A stretch of DNA of 64,000 nucleotides from Sulfurimonas sp. C5 (GTDB lineage Bacteria > Campylobacterota > Campylobacteria > Campylobacterales > Sulfurimonadaceae): positions 62,001-126,000 of the forward strand of contig NZ_JARXNQ010000002.1 in assembly GCF_029872055.1 (NCBI RefSeq), read 5' to 3'. Under the pieces are notes generated by a model that had not been told where the DNA came from, ran no database searches, and worked only from the letters and a program-made list of their open reading frames with translations. Made by a program: the position numbers and the translations under genes. This document shows positions 25,266 to 33,914 of the stretch, one piece after another. Within the stretch, counting starts at the first letter, position 1, and each line of letters begins with the position of its first letter.

Positions 25266-26630
25266 TTACAGTTTACCTATGCCATCGATCAAATCGATCG
25301 GCGTAAGTGAAAAATCAGCACCTTTGTAACTTTTTGCAAGTGCAGTATGTGCGAGAGAACCGTTAATTGCAGCTTGTAATGGCTCATCCCCCTGTGCTAA
25401 AAGCCCGCTAATTAGCCCAGCAAGAACATCTCCGCTGCCACCTTTGGCAAGTACGTTTGTCCCGTGAGGGTTTACAAAAAGTTCTTCACCTCGGGAAATA
25501 ATTACATTTGCACCTTTTAAAACCAAGATAACATCCGGGTGTTTTTCGCTAAAAAGCTTTACATATTTAAATCTGTTTTCTTGCAGCTCTTGAACTTTTA
25601 TCTCTGCGATATTGCAACATTCAAGGATTCTGCAAAACTCTTTAGGATGTGGAGTAATTACGACATTTTTTCTCTCCAGCAGAGTTTTTAGCAGTGGATG
25701 ATAAAAAATATCTGCATCAAGTAAGAGCGGCAAGTCGTTATTTACAAAACGTTCCAGTTCACTTTGAGAAAACTCCATTCCAAGTCCCATTCCCAAAGCT
25801 AGAGCCGAAGTGGTTTCAGGGAGCTGGTGCGATTGCATGATCTCAAAAGGAACATTGATATTTTCGTTGCTGAGAAGAGTGACAAGTGCCGTTCCGAAAC
25901 GAAAAGCAGCTTTTGCACTCATAATACTTGCTCCCGTTTTTTCTCCGCTTACAACTGCAAGGTGTCCGTAAGAGCCTTTATGTGTATTTTGCTTATCTCT
26001 ATGAGGCAGTTGCAAATCATTTTCATCAAGTAGTTTGACATTGGAATCTACTTCATAGATTGTTCTGGAAACACCAAGATCTAAAACCGTGATCTCTCCT
26101 AAATAATCTTTGTGTTTATCTTCAAACATTGCAGTTTTTAAAGCACCCATTGTCAGAGTGTAATCAGCCTGAAATTGATAAGCACTCGGGATGTCACATG
26201 CTATTTTGATAGACTTGAATTGATTTATAATATGGATAGTTGTAGATAGTTCCTCAGGGAGTTCACCTGAGAAACCTGTTCCTAAAATGGCGTCAATAAC
26301 GATATCTGCAGGCTCGATAATATCAGTAAATTTGACACCGATTTTTTGGCAACGTAAGTACTGCAGTTGTGCCATTTCACTTTTAGGCTCTTTGACTACA
26401 ACTACTTTTACATCGTAATCTTTATGCAGTATACGTGAAAGTGCAAGACCGTCTGCACCGTTATTACCGCTTCCGCAGAGAATTAAAACAGATTGTTCTT
26501 CAGGGAAGTTGTTTTTGACAAAGTCAGCCATACCGTCTGCGGCATGTTCCATTAAAAGATCTTCATTGAGACCGAATTCACGGTAACATCTTTGATCTAG
26601 AGAACCAACTTCATCAAAAAGATTTTGCAT
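25266..26630 (-). CDS. nnr: Bifunctional NAD(P)H-hydrate epimerase / dehydratase
   Basis: 454 residues from ATG 26630, chosen for GAGGAA just upstream; an ATG at 26657 would overlap the previous gene. The N-terminal YjeF epimerase domain (about 1-200) has LILCGSGNNGADGLALSRIL and the AILGTGFSGEL loop. The C-terminal ADP/ATP-dependent NAD(P)HX dehydratase of the ribokinase-like fold (about 210-454) has VITPHPKEF and GTNVLAKGGSGDVLAGLISG. The pair repairs hydrated NADH and NADPH. It starts 1 nt after the stop of the P-loop ATPase gene, so the two are one operon. Confidence 0.92.
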   Translation of the reverse strand: MQNLFDEVGSLDQRCYREFGLNEDLLMEHAADGMADFVKNNFPEEQSVLILCGSGNNGADGLALSRILHKDYDVKVVVVKEPKSEMAQLQYLRCQKIGVKFTDIIEPADIVIDAILGTGFSGELPEELSTTIHIINQFKSIKIACDIPSAYQFQADYTLTMGALKTAMFEDKHKDYLGEITVLDLGVSRTIYEVDSNVKLLDENDLQLPHRDKQNTHKGSYGHLAVVSGEKTGASIMSAKAAFRFGTALVTLLSNENINVPFEIMQSHQLPETTSALALGMGLGMEFSQSELERFVNNDLPLLLDADIFYHPLLKTLLERKNVVITPHPKEFCRILECCNIAEIKVQELQENRFKYVKLFSEKHPDVILVLKGANVIISRGEELFVNPHGTNVLAKGGSGDVLAGLISGLLAQGDEPLQAAINGSLAHTALAKSYKGADFSLTPIDLIDGIGKL

Positions 26631-26631
26631 C

Positions 26632-27366
26632 TTATTCCTCTGGTTTATACTCATCAATTTGTACTAATGAACTTTTGATCTCATTAAACAGAAGTGTCGG
26701 ATAAGCTGTTCTAAATTGATAGTAGAACTTGTTTTTCTTTAGGTTTTTTAACTCAGACGTATTGAAATAGTTTGCGTTTGAACAACGACCTAAATACAAG
26801 AACGTAAATAAGAGTTTTAGATGTGGATTTTCAAATGTTGAATGTGGTTGTGTTAAGAATGTAAAACCGTATTTTTGAACATTTGTAAAACTTAACATAT
26901 AAAGTAAAAAGTCTTCAAATTTTGTGTAAAAACCATTAAGATTTTCAATGTCGTGGAAGAAGTAGTAATAATTGTCTAATAATTCTTTCTTTGAAATAGT
27001 TTGAGTCAATTTAGATTTTACATCTCTTTTGTTTGAAAAGTATTTTGGATTTACTGCCATATAGATATGTTTGTTTTGTGCTACAAGTTCTTCGAAAGCT
27101 GCATCAAACTCTTCACTCTCTTCAAATCTGATGTAGTTGAAGTGCTCGTCTTTATATCTGAGTTCAATGTTATCTTCATGTGAATCATCAAAGTCAAGGT
27201 ATAAAGTCGGTACACCTTTATCAATTACAAAATTTCTAATTTTACATGCTAAATTTGTTTTTCCCGATCCTTGCTCTGCCAAAATTAAAGTGTTATAGCA
27301 AAGAAGTCTCTCTTCTAGTTTTAAAGTGTCGATACTATCTAAATATTTACCAATAACAGACCTCAT
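26632..27366 (-). CDS. Orphan P-loop ATPase of unknown role
   Basis: 244 residues from ATG 27366, which has AAAGGGGC upstream. A longer reading frame would start inside its own -10 element. A Walker A motif is near the N-terminus (LILAEQGSGKTNLA, GSGKT at 33-37), followed by a strand with acidic residues (TLYLDFDDSH) that could serve as Walker B. The rest is aromatic- and Lys-rich with no recognised motif. It resembles HerA/FtsK-like or AAA-type 'ATP-binding' proteins only in the P-loop. It is co-transcribed with the NAD(P)HX repair enzyme and divergent from kdsD. Function unknown. Confidence 0.65.
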   Translation of the reverse strand: MRSVIGKYLDSIDTLKLEERLLCYNTLILAEQGSGKTNLACKIRNFVIDKGVPTLYLDFDDSHEDNIELRYKDEHFNYIRFEESEEFDAAFEELVAQNKHIYMAVNPKYFSNKRDVKSKLTQTISKKELLDNYYYFFHDIENLNGFYTKFEDFLLYMLSFTNVQKYGFTFLTQPHSTFENPHLKLLFTFLYLGRCSNANYFNTSELKNLKKNKFYYQFRTAYPTLLFNEIKSSLVQIDEYKPEE

Positions 27367-27396
27367 ACAAGCCCCTTTTTTATCTTCATAATTTGT

Positions 27397-27429
27397 ATTA
27401 TATCTTATCAAGATAAAAAGAGATATAAT
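27397..27429. promoter_or_regulatory. Divergent promoters flanking a perfect inverted repeat
   Basis: TATAAT on the minus strand (27402-27397) serves the ATPase gene, and TATAAT on the plus strand (27424-27429) serves kdsD. Between them, TATCTT ATC AAGATA (27401-27415) is a perfect 6-3-6 inverted repeat that could be a shared operator. The kdsD ATG lies 7 nt after its -10. Confidence 0.5.
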
Positions 27430-27436
27430 TACTACT

Positions 27437-28399
27437 ATGAATTATAAAACAATTGCACAAGAAACATTAAATATTGAAGCCGAAGCATTACTCAAAGCTG
27501 CACAAAACGTTGACGATGTTTTTGACAAAGCGGTAGAGCTGATCCTTGGATGTAAAGGGAAACTTATTGTAACGGGTGTAGGCAAAAGCGGGCTCATCGG
27601 TGCAAAGATGGCTGCAACGTTTGCCTCAACGGGTACACCGAGCTTTTTTCTTCATCCTACAGAAGCACTTCATGGTGATCTTGGAATGATCTCAGCTAAT
27701 GACGTAGTACTTGCGATCAGCTATAGTGGTGAGAGTGAAGAGTTAAGCTCAATCTTGCCTCATATTAAAAGATTTGAAGTACCGCTTATCGGTATGACAA
27801 GAAATGAAAATTCAACGCTTGGAAGTTATAGTGATCTTGTAATCAAAGTAGAAATAGAAAAAGAAGCATGTCCGTTAAATACGGCTCCTACAAGTTCTAC
27901 GACACTGACTTTGGCTCTTGGAGATGCACTGGCAGTGTGTTTGATGAAAGCAAGAGATTTCCAAACGAGTGACTTTGCTTCGTTTCATCCTGGTGGAGCA
28001 TTAGGAAAAAAACTGTTTGTAAAAGTAAAAAACCTGATGCAGACAAAAAATCTTCCAATTCTTCATAAAGATGCAAAAGTGAAAGATGCAATACTCAGTA
28101 TCAGCGAAGGGCGTCTTGGAACTGTTTTAATTGCAGATGAAGAGAACCGTCTTTTAGGGCTTATGAGTGACGGTGACGTACGTCGTGCACTGCTTAGCGA
28201 AGAGTTTTCACTTGAAGAGAACGTGATGAAATATGCTACACAAAATCCGATGAGCATTGATGATGAAGAACTTTTGGCATCCGATGCGCTTGTGCTGATT
28301 GAAGAGAAAAAAATTCAACTGTTGGTTATCACAGATAAAGATAAGAAAATTAAGGGTGTGTTACACATCCATAAACTGATAGAAAAAGGGATCTCTTAA
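27437..28399 (+). CDS. kdsD: Arabinose-5-phosphate isomerase, KdsD/KpsF
   Basis: 320 residues. A SIS sugar isomerase domain (about 1-190, GKLIVTGVGKSGLIGAKMAA, then SYSGESEEL, then HPGGALGK) precedes two CBS domains (about 205-320). The enzyme turns ribulose-5-phosphate into arabinose-5-phosphate, the first step to KDO for lipopolysaccharide or lipooligosaccharide. The stop overlaps the next ATG (TAATG). No Shine-Dalgarno is visible, and the -10 is so close that translation may be leaderless. Confidence 0.93.
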   Translation: MNYKTIAQETLNIEAEALLKAAQNVDDVFDKAVELILGCKGKLIVTGVGKSGLIGAKMAATFASTGTPSFFLHPTEALHGDLGMISANDVVLAISYSGESEELSSILPHIKRFEVPLIGMTRNENSTLGSYSDLVIKVEIEKEACPLNTAPTSSTTLTLALGDALAVCLMKARDFQTSDFASFHPGGALGKKLFVKVKNLMQTKNLPILHKDAKVKDAILSISEGRLGTVLIADEENRLLGLMSDGDVRRALLSEEFSLEENVMKYATQNPMSIDDEELLASDALVLIEEKKIQLLVITDKDKKIKGVLHIHKLIEKGIS

Positions 28400-29184
28400 T
28401 GGCAATGAGATTAAATAAATATATTGCGCACTATTCGACCTATTCTCGTCGTGAAGCCGATCGTGCTATTCAAGACGGTTATGTGCGTATTAACGGCGAG
28501 ATTGAAACAAATCCTGCTACACAAGTAGAAGAGGGGCGTGATGTTGTTTATGTAAGCGGTAAGCAGGTAAGTCCATCTAGTAAATATACTGTTATTGTTT
28601 ATAACAAGCCAAAAGGGGAGTTAGTAACAAAGTCTGATCCAAAAGGACGCCGTACAATCTACGATACTCTTGGAAAAGAATTTCGTCATTATATCCCTGT
28701 AGGGCGCCTTGACTTTGCAAGTGAAGGTTTACTTCTTTTAACAGATGCTTCACATATTGCGACAGCTTTGATGGAGTCTGATCTAGAGAGAATTTACAAG
28801 ATCAAAATTCAAGGACCTGTGACTGAGGAGATGGAAGCTGCAATGCTTGATGGTCTCTACTTGGAAGATGCAACGGCAGGGGCACATTCACACTCGAAAA
28901 TCAAATCGATGGAATTCAAGCCTTTCTTGGGATATAAAATTCAAAAAAATCAGCCGAATTATTCGATCTTAAAAGTAGCAATCTCTGAAGGAAAAAACCG
29001 TGAACTTCGTAGGTTTTTTGCGCATTTTGGAGCTGATATCGTAGATCTGAAACGTCTTAGCTTTGCAGAGATAGAGCTCAATAACCTACCTACTGGAAAG
29101 ACAAGATTTTTAACACGTAGTGAATACTCGGCACTACACAAGTTTTTAAAAGAGGAATCTAAAAAACAAAAAGAGAGACAGTAA
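28399..29184 (+). CDS. RluB/RsuA-family 23S/16S rRNA pseudouridine synthase
   Basis: 261 residues. An N-terminal S4 RNA-binding domain (about 2-50, RLNKYIAHYSTYSRREADRA) is followed by the catalytic domain with the nucleophilic Asp in PVGRLDFASEGLLLLT, and the conserved NREIRRFF-like segment KNRELRRFFAHFG. The sequence fits the RluB/RluE/RluF/RsuA group, most likely RluB. It modifies uridine in rRNA. It is translationally coupled to kdsD and followed after 2 nt by rarA. The Lys/Glu-rich C-terminal tail is unstructured. Confidence 0.9.
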   Translation: MAMRLNKYIAHYSTYSRREADRAIQDGYVRINGEIETNPATQVEEGRDVVYVSGKQVSPSSKYTVIVYNKPKGELVTKSDPKGRRTIYDTLGKEFRHYIPVGRLDFASEGLLLLTDASHIATALMESDLERIYKIKIQGPVTEEMEAAMLDGLYLEDATAGAHSHSKIKSMEFKPFLGYKIQKNQPNYSILKVAISEGKNRELRRFFAHFGADIVDLKRLSFAEIELNNLPTGKTRFLTRSEYSALHKFLKEESKKQKERQ

Positions 29185-29186
29185 AA

Positions 29187-30377
29187 TTGGATTTTGCTTA
29201 TTTACTGCGCCCTAAAACTTTTAATGAGATAGTAGGTCAGGAACATCTTACAGGTACAAACTCGCCTTTGAGAATTCTTTGTGAACAGAACGCTCTGGGA
29301 CATAGTTTTTTCTATGGTCCTGCAGGGTGTGGTAAAACATCGCTTTCACGAGTGATCGCAGATGTAATGGATCGACCTTTTTACGAACTCAATGCAACTT
29401 CGCTTAAGATCGAAGAATTGCGAAAAATTTTCAACCAATACAAAAATGCCCTCCAAAAACCGTTAATCTTTATTGATGAGGTACATCGTCTTTCCAAAAA
29501 TCAGCAAGAGGTACTTTTACCTATTATGGAAAAAAATGAAGCGCTTATCATTGGTGCTTCAACTGAAAATCCTTTTTACTCTTTAACCTCTGCAATTCGT
29601 TCACGATCTATGCTTTTTGAGATCAAAGCGATAACGAATGAGGCATTAGAAAAACTTTTGGCAAAAGTAATCGAGAAATATGAACTTTCTCTTGATGAAG
29701 ATGCAAAAGAGTACTTGATCGCAAGTTCTGGGGGAGATGCCAGAGCGATGTTGAAACTGCTTGAGTTCTCTGCAAATATTTCGACTGAGATTACAGTTCA
29801 AATACTTAAATCTTTACGCCCAAATGCACTGCAGGCTGGAAGTTCTGAGGCGGGCGTGCATTACGATCTTGCTTCTGCACTTATTAAATCGATTCGCGGA
29901 AGTGATGCGGATGCTGCTATTTATTATCTTGCACGTTTGATTGACGGGGGAGAGAGTGCCGACTTTATAGCACGACGTTTAGTGATACTTGCAAGTGAGG
30001 ATGTGGGTAATGCAAATCCTCAGGCACTTACTCTGACAACTTCATGTTTAACATCGGTGAGTAAGATTGGATACCCAGAAGCGAGAATCATTTTAGCCCA
30101 AGCGGTTATCTACCTTTGTGCCTCTCCAAAATCAAATTCTGCATATATGGCTATCAATCAAGCGCTTAACAGTGTAAAAAATGGTAATATTATGAATATA
30201 CCAAAGAATATTCAACAAAATAACTCAAATTATCTCTATCCACACGACTTCGGTGGTTATGTTGAGCAACAATATTTAGAGTATCCGCAGCATTTTGTGG
30301 AGCTTAAAGATATAGGATATGAGAAAAAGATGAAAGAGTGGTTGGAGATCATCACAAAAAGGGAAAATAATGGGTAA
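29187..30377 (+). CDS. rarA: Replication-associated recombination protein RarA (MgsA)
   Basis: 396 residues from TTG 29187. AAA+ clamp-loader-like ATPase with Walker A GPAGCGKT (44-51), Walker B FIDEVHRLSKNQQ and sensor STENPFYSLTSAIRSR. The C-terminal tetramerisation domain has GSDADAAIYYLARLIDGGE and LASEDVGNANPQAL, both diagnostic. RarA acts at stalled replication forks. The last codons overlap the malic enzyme ATG by 8 nt. Nothing unusual except the TTG start with only a weak ribosome binding site. Confidence 0.93.
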   Translation: MDFAYLLRPKTFNEIVGQEHLTGTNSPLRILCEQNALGHSFFYGPAGCGKTSLSRVIADVMDRPFYELNATSLKIEELRKIFNQYKNALQKPLIFIDEVHRLSKNQQEVLLPIMEKNEALIIGASTENPFYSLTSAIRSRSMLFEIKAITNEALEKLLAKVIEKYELSLDEDAKEYLIASSGGDARAMLKLLEFSANISTEITVQILKSLRPNALQAGSSEAGVHYDLASALIKSIRGSDADAAIYYLARLIDGGESADFIARRLVILASEDVGNANPQALTLTTSCLTSVSKIGYPEARIILAQAVIYLCASPKSNSAYMAINQALNSVKNGNIMNIPKNIQQNNSNYLYPHDFGGYVEQQYLEYPQHFVELKDIGYEKKMKEWLEIITKRENNG

Positions 30378-31629
30378 AAAAGCGATTGAAAAAGAAGCAT
30401 TAGAGTATCATCAGTTTCCAAAACCGGGCAAATTGGCAACTGAGATTACAAAGAGTGTAGCGACACAAAAAGATCTTTCTTTAGCATATACTCCAGGTGT
30501 TGCTATACCTTGTTTAGAGATCGAAAAAGATCCGGACAACGCTTATAAATATACTGCAAAAAGTAACCTTGTTGGTGTTATTTCAAACGGTACTGCAGTA
30601 CTAGGATTAGGTGATATAGGTGCACTTGCTTCTAAACCTGTTATGGAAGGCAAAGGGGTACTGTTTAAAAAATTCTCTGGACTTGATGCGTATGACATTG
30701 AGGTAGATACGAAAAGTATCGATAGATTTTGTTCTGTAGTATCTGCAATAGCACCAACATTTGGAGGGATTAATCTTGAAGATATTAAAGCTCCTGAGTG
30801 TTTTGAGATTGAACGCCGTTTGGTTGATGAGCTTGATATCCCTGTAATGCATGATGATCAACATGGTACGGCTGTAATCTCTACGGCAGCGATTATGAAT
30901 GCGTGTGAGATTGCAAATAAAGATATTACAAAACTAAAAATTGTCGTTGTGGGTGCAGGGGCTGCTGCGATCTCTTGTGCAAGACTTTACCGTGAAATCG
31001 GTGTAAAAAATATTTTAATGATGGATTCTAAAGGTTTAGTACATAAAGGGCGAAGCGATCTTAATGATTTTAAGCGTGAATTTGCAACACAAGATTATAT
31101 GACGCATGATGAGATCTTTGAAAACTCTGATGTTATTGTAGGTCTTTCACGTCCGGGAACTTTCCAGATTGAAGATGTAAAAAAGATGTGTGAGAATCCT
31201 ATCATCTTTACTCTTGCAAACCCGACCCCGGAAATTTTTCCTGAAGACACAAGAGCAGCTCGTCCAGATGCGATCGTAGCAACGGGAAGAAGTGATTATC
31301 CTAATCAGGTAAATAACGTTTTAGGATTCCCGTTTATCTTTAGAGGGGCTATGGATGTTCGTGCGAGAAAAATCAATACTCAGATGAAACTTGCAGCCTC
31401 TAAGGCACTTGCAGAGTTGGCAAAACAAGAGATACCTGAGTATCTACATGAAATCCACGGACGCAAGCTAAAATACGGTAAAGAGTATATTATCCCTTCA
31501 CCGTTTGACAAGCGTCTTGTAGTTGAAGTCTCAGCTGCAGTGGCAGAAGCAGCAGTTGAGAGTGGTTCATCACATATGAAAGATTTTAATATAGATGAAT
31601 ATAAAAAAGAATTGGCAACTAGAATTTAG
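30370..31629 (+). CDS. NAD(P)-dependent malic enzyme
   Basis: 419 residues, the short bacterial form. It has AYTPGVAIPCLEI, the catalytic region VSNGTAVLGLGDIGALASKP with downstream Lys, the metal-binding PVMHDDQHGTAVI, and a Rossmann fold VVVGAGAAAISCARLY. It decarboxylates malate to pyruvate with NAD or NADP and links the TCA cycle to gluconeogenic precursors. There is no C-terminal phosphotransacetylase-like domain. The start overlaps rarA. The short Lys/Glu C-terminal extension is typical. Confidence 0.92.
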   Translation: MGKKAIEKEALEYHQFPKPGKLATEITKSVATQKDLSLAYTPGVAIPCLEIEKDPDNAYKYTAKSNLVGVISNGTAVLGLGDIGALASKPVMEGKGVLFKKFSGLDAYDIEVDTKSIDRFCSVVSAIAPTFGGINLEDIKAPECFEIERRLVDELDIPVMHDDQHGTAVISTAAIMNACEIANKDITKLKIVVVGAGAAAISCARLYREIGVKNILMMDSKGLVHKGRSDLNDFKREFATQDYMTHDEIFENSDVIVGLSRPGTFQIEDVKKMCENPIIFTLANPTPEIFPEDTRAARPDAIVATGRSDYPNQVNNVLGFPFIFRGAMDVRARKINTQMKLAASKALAELAKQEIPEYLHEIHGRKLKYGKEYIIPSPFDKRLVVEVSAAVAEAAVESGSSHMKDFNIDEYKKELATRI

Positions 31630-31644
31630 TAAAAAGAAGTAAAT

Positions 31645-32103
31645 ATGGAAAAAATCACAAAAAATACACTTGTATCTATCTCTCTAAAACTAGAAGATGA
31701 AAAAGGTAATCTTATAGATGAAAGTGATGAACTTATGTATCTTCACGGGGCTTATAAGCAAATATTTCAAAAACTGGAAGATGAGCTTGAAGGCAAAACA
31801 ATCAATGATACTTTTGATATTATATTAGCTCCTTCGGAAGCATTTGGCGAGTACGATGAGTCTTTAGTTGTAAAAGAATTACGTCAAGATTTACCTGAAG
31901 ATTTAGCCGTAGGAATGGAACTCGAGGGTGAAGATGAAGAGATTGCTTGGGTTGTTGAGAGTATAGAGGATGAACATGTAGTATTGAATGCAAATCATGA
32001 ACTTGCAGGAATTACCTTAAGAGCAACAGGTGAAATTTTAGAACTTGAACATCTTTCAGATGCAGGAGTAGAAGAGATATTGAATATGGAACATCATCAC
32101 TGA
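31645..32103 (+). CDS. SlyD-like FKBP peptidyl-prolyl isomerase
   Basis: 152 residues. The FKBP fold with the SlyD-type inserted chaperone flap is clear: VSISLKLEDEKGNLIDES, then FDIILAPSEAFGEYDE, then the flap rich in Asp/Glu, and NHELAGITLRATGEIL. The usual metal-binding His-rich tail of SlyD is reduced to HHH at the end. It likely acts as a cytoplasmic folding helper. The gene lies 15 nt after the malic enzyme gene and has RBS AAAGAAG. Confidence 0.87.
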   Translation: MEKITKNTLVSISLKLEDEKGNLIDESDELMYLHGAYKQIFQKLEDELEGKTINDTFDIILAPSEAFGEYDESLVVKELRQDLPEDLAVGMELEGEDEEIAWVVESIEDEHVVLNANHELAGITLRATGEILELEHLSDAGVEEILNMEHHH

Positions 32104-32147
32104 GTTGTCATACACAGTTGAGTTAAAAAACAAAAAAAGGGTACATT

Positions 32148-32540
32148 ATGAAACGTAGTGCTTTTAGTTTAATTGAATTAATCTTTGTAATAATTATTAT
32201 GGGTATATTGTCTGCTGTTGTCCTTCCTAAAATGGTAGGTATTCAAGAAGCAGCAAGCAATAAAGTAGTTGAAAGTTTTGTCAATACTGTTAATCGTAGT
32301 GCTTTTCCTGGAATGTATGCATCTACACCTTATGGATCTATCAAAAATTTATCTTTGTTGAAGTATGTTACAATTCCTGTGCAAATAACTTCGATTGATT
32401 TAACTGGCTGTGGAACGGGTGTTTTTGCTCCTGTTGGTCAAACAACAGTTGGTAAGACCATATATTGTAGAGATGGAAATGCAACATATCCACCACTTTT
32501 GAGTTTTTCTAGTACAGATTTAAATACATCATTAAAGTGA
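32148..32540 (+). CDS. Solitary type IV prepilin-like protein
   Basis: 130 residues starting MKRSAFSLIELIFVIIIMGI, a classical class III prepilin leader. The short basic leader is cleaved before Phe6, with Glu at position +5 of the mature protein, followed by a hydrophobic helix. The C-terminal part has two cysteines (TGCGTG and IYCRDG) that could form a disulfide loop. No assembly ATPase, PilC or PilD gene is nearby, so it must use machinery encoded elsewhere. Role as minor pilin or type II pseudopilin cannot be decided. Confidence 0.75.
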   Translation: MKRSAFSLIELIFVIIIMGILSAVVLPKMVGIQEAASNKVVESFVNTVNRSAFPGMYASTPYGSIKNLSLLKYVTIPVQITSIDLTGCGTGVFAPVGQTTVGKTIYCRDGNATYPPLLSFSSTDLNTSLK

Positions 32541-32586
32541 TTGATAAACTTATTATATAAACATGGAATAGCTTATTTATGGTGAC

Positions 32587-33804
32587 TTATTGGCATGTAC
32601 ATGTAATTGCGTCATCATTGATAATGATGCTATATTCTTGAGAATCGCAAGGATATACTATCTTTTCTTCACTGTTTTTTTTCAGCTCGATAGACTCATT
32701 TAAAATAGCAGGTAATTCTTTTTTGATTAGTTCTTTAATTGACATACCCATTGCATGGTCTAAATTTTTAATGAATTTCCCATCAATTTGATCTTTGTTT
32801 TCTATTAGATGTAATTTAACTGGAAACTCTTTTTCTGATAACAGCTTACAGTATGCAATTTTTTCTTCAACGTTAACTAAGCCATCATATTTGGAATGAT
32901 AGGATATATAGTGTGTTTTATTTTCACTATGATCACTCATTATTTGCAGATGTTCTTCATCCATTAGGTTTCGAATACGATATCTGTCATTAGAGAAAAA
33001 ATAAGGTGAATTTTTATTTGTTGTCCAAACAGTTTGAGTAAAACAGTTTGTTTCTAAATGCTCAGACCATGTTGCAATAAACTCCGGTTTAAAAATATCT
33101 GACTCTTTACCCACAATATATTGTAAAGGGGGTTGAACATATGTTGAATTTTCTATAACATAATCTACTTGGTTAGGAGCAAGTTTAGCTATTAAATTGG
33201 CTATATAACCTCCGTGTGAACTTCCAAAAAAAACTGTTTTTAGTTCTTTACTTAAATTAGGTATACGCTTTTTTAAATCTTGTAATACATATAAATGGTC
33301 TAAAGCCTGCATAATTCCAAAGTTTTGGTATTCGTTATTAGGCGGGATTAGTGTCATAGGGAGAATTACTTTATGGTTTCTTTGTAGTTGATTTGTAGCT
33401 TTTTTATGTATAATAGCCTGATTTAAGGCATTTAATATATTATCTCTAGTTAACTCTATTCCATTTAAATCAACTTGGTACTGTTTTAGTATGTCTTCCA
33501 AAACTACAATATCAATATCATCAAAGCCTATCTCTGCACCAATAGCAGGACGAGAATAAAAACAATGGTAAGTTACACTTACAACTGCAACAGAAAAAGT
33601 CTCAGCTACAAAAGTTGTTAAGTTTTTTATATATTCACTATCTGCATCCGCACCAAAACCGGCTATTATAAATACAACCGTATTAATTTGAGCATCAATA
33701 GGATACGTTACTGTATATGAAAGAGGGTTTTGTCTTTCAATGTTCAATTCAAAATCATTACATGAGTCTATATTTACTGTTAAACTTGTTATATTTTTGT
33801 TCAT
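32587..33804 (-). CDS. DUF2920 family alpha/beta-hydrolase-like protein
   Basis: 405 residues from ATG 33804, chosen for GGAGAAAGA upstream. The N-terminal beta domain leads to an alpha/beta hydrolase core with a nucleophile elbow GSSHGG in VFFGSSHGGYIANL. A late Asp/His region lies around KNLDHAMGMS. DUF2920 proteins are mainly known from Campylobacter and Helicobacter, often in surface-modification loci. Here no flagellin-glycosylation genes are nearby. Substrate and role unknown. An in-frame ATG at 33840 lacks a ribosome binding site. Confidence 0.75.
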   Translation of the reverse strand: MNKNITSLTVNIDSCNDFELNIERQNPLSYTVTYPIDAQINTVVFIIAGFGADADSEYIKNLTTFVAETFSVAVVSVTYHCFYSRPAIGAEIGFDDIDIVVLEDILKQYQVDLNGIELTRDNILNALNQAIIHKKATNQLQRNHKVILPMTLIPPNNEYQNFGIMQALDHLYVLQDLKKRIPNLSKELKTVFFGSSHGGYIANLIAKLAPNQVDYVIENSTYVQPPLQYIVGKESDIFKPEFIATWSEHLETNCFTQTVWTTNKNSPYFFSNDRYRIRNLMDEEHLQIMSDHSENKTHYISYHSKYDGLVNVEEKIAYCKLLSEKEFPVKLHLIENKDQIDGKFIKNLDHAMGMSIKELIKKELPAILNESIELKKNSEEKIVYPCDSQEYSIIINDDAITCTCQ

Positions 33805-33846
33805 TCTTTCTCCATTTAACATATCTTTATAAGCAAGCATTTTAAG

Positions 33847-33865
33847 TTCCTAAAAATTTTAGGAA
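33847..33865 (-). terminator. Stem-loop after the PAS-GGDEF gene
   Basis: TTCCTAAAA and TTTTAGGAA form a perfect 9-bp stem around one base. It lies 50 nt after the minus-strand GGDEF gene and just before the DUF2920 start. The following T-run is poor. Confidence 0.4.
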
Positions 33866-33914
33866 GTCTTTATTTTAGAGAGATAGTAATAGAAAAAATG
33901 TTTTGTATGTGTGT

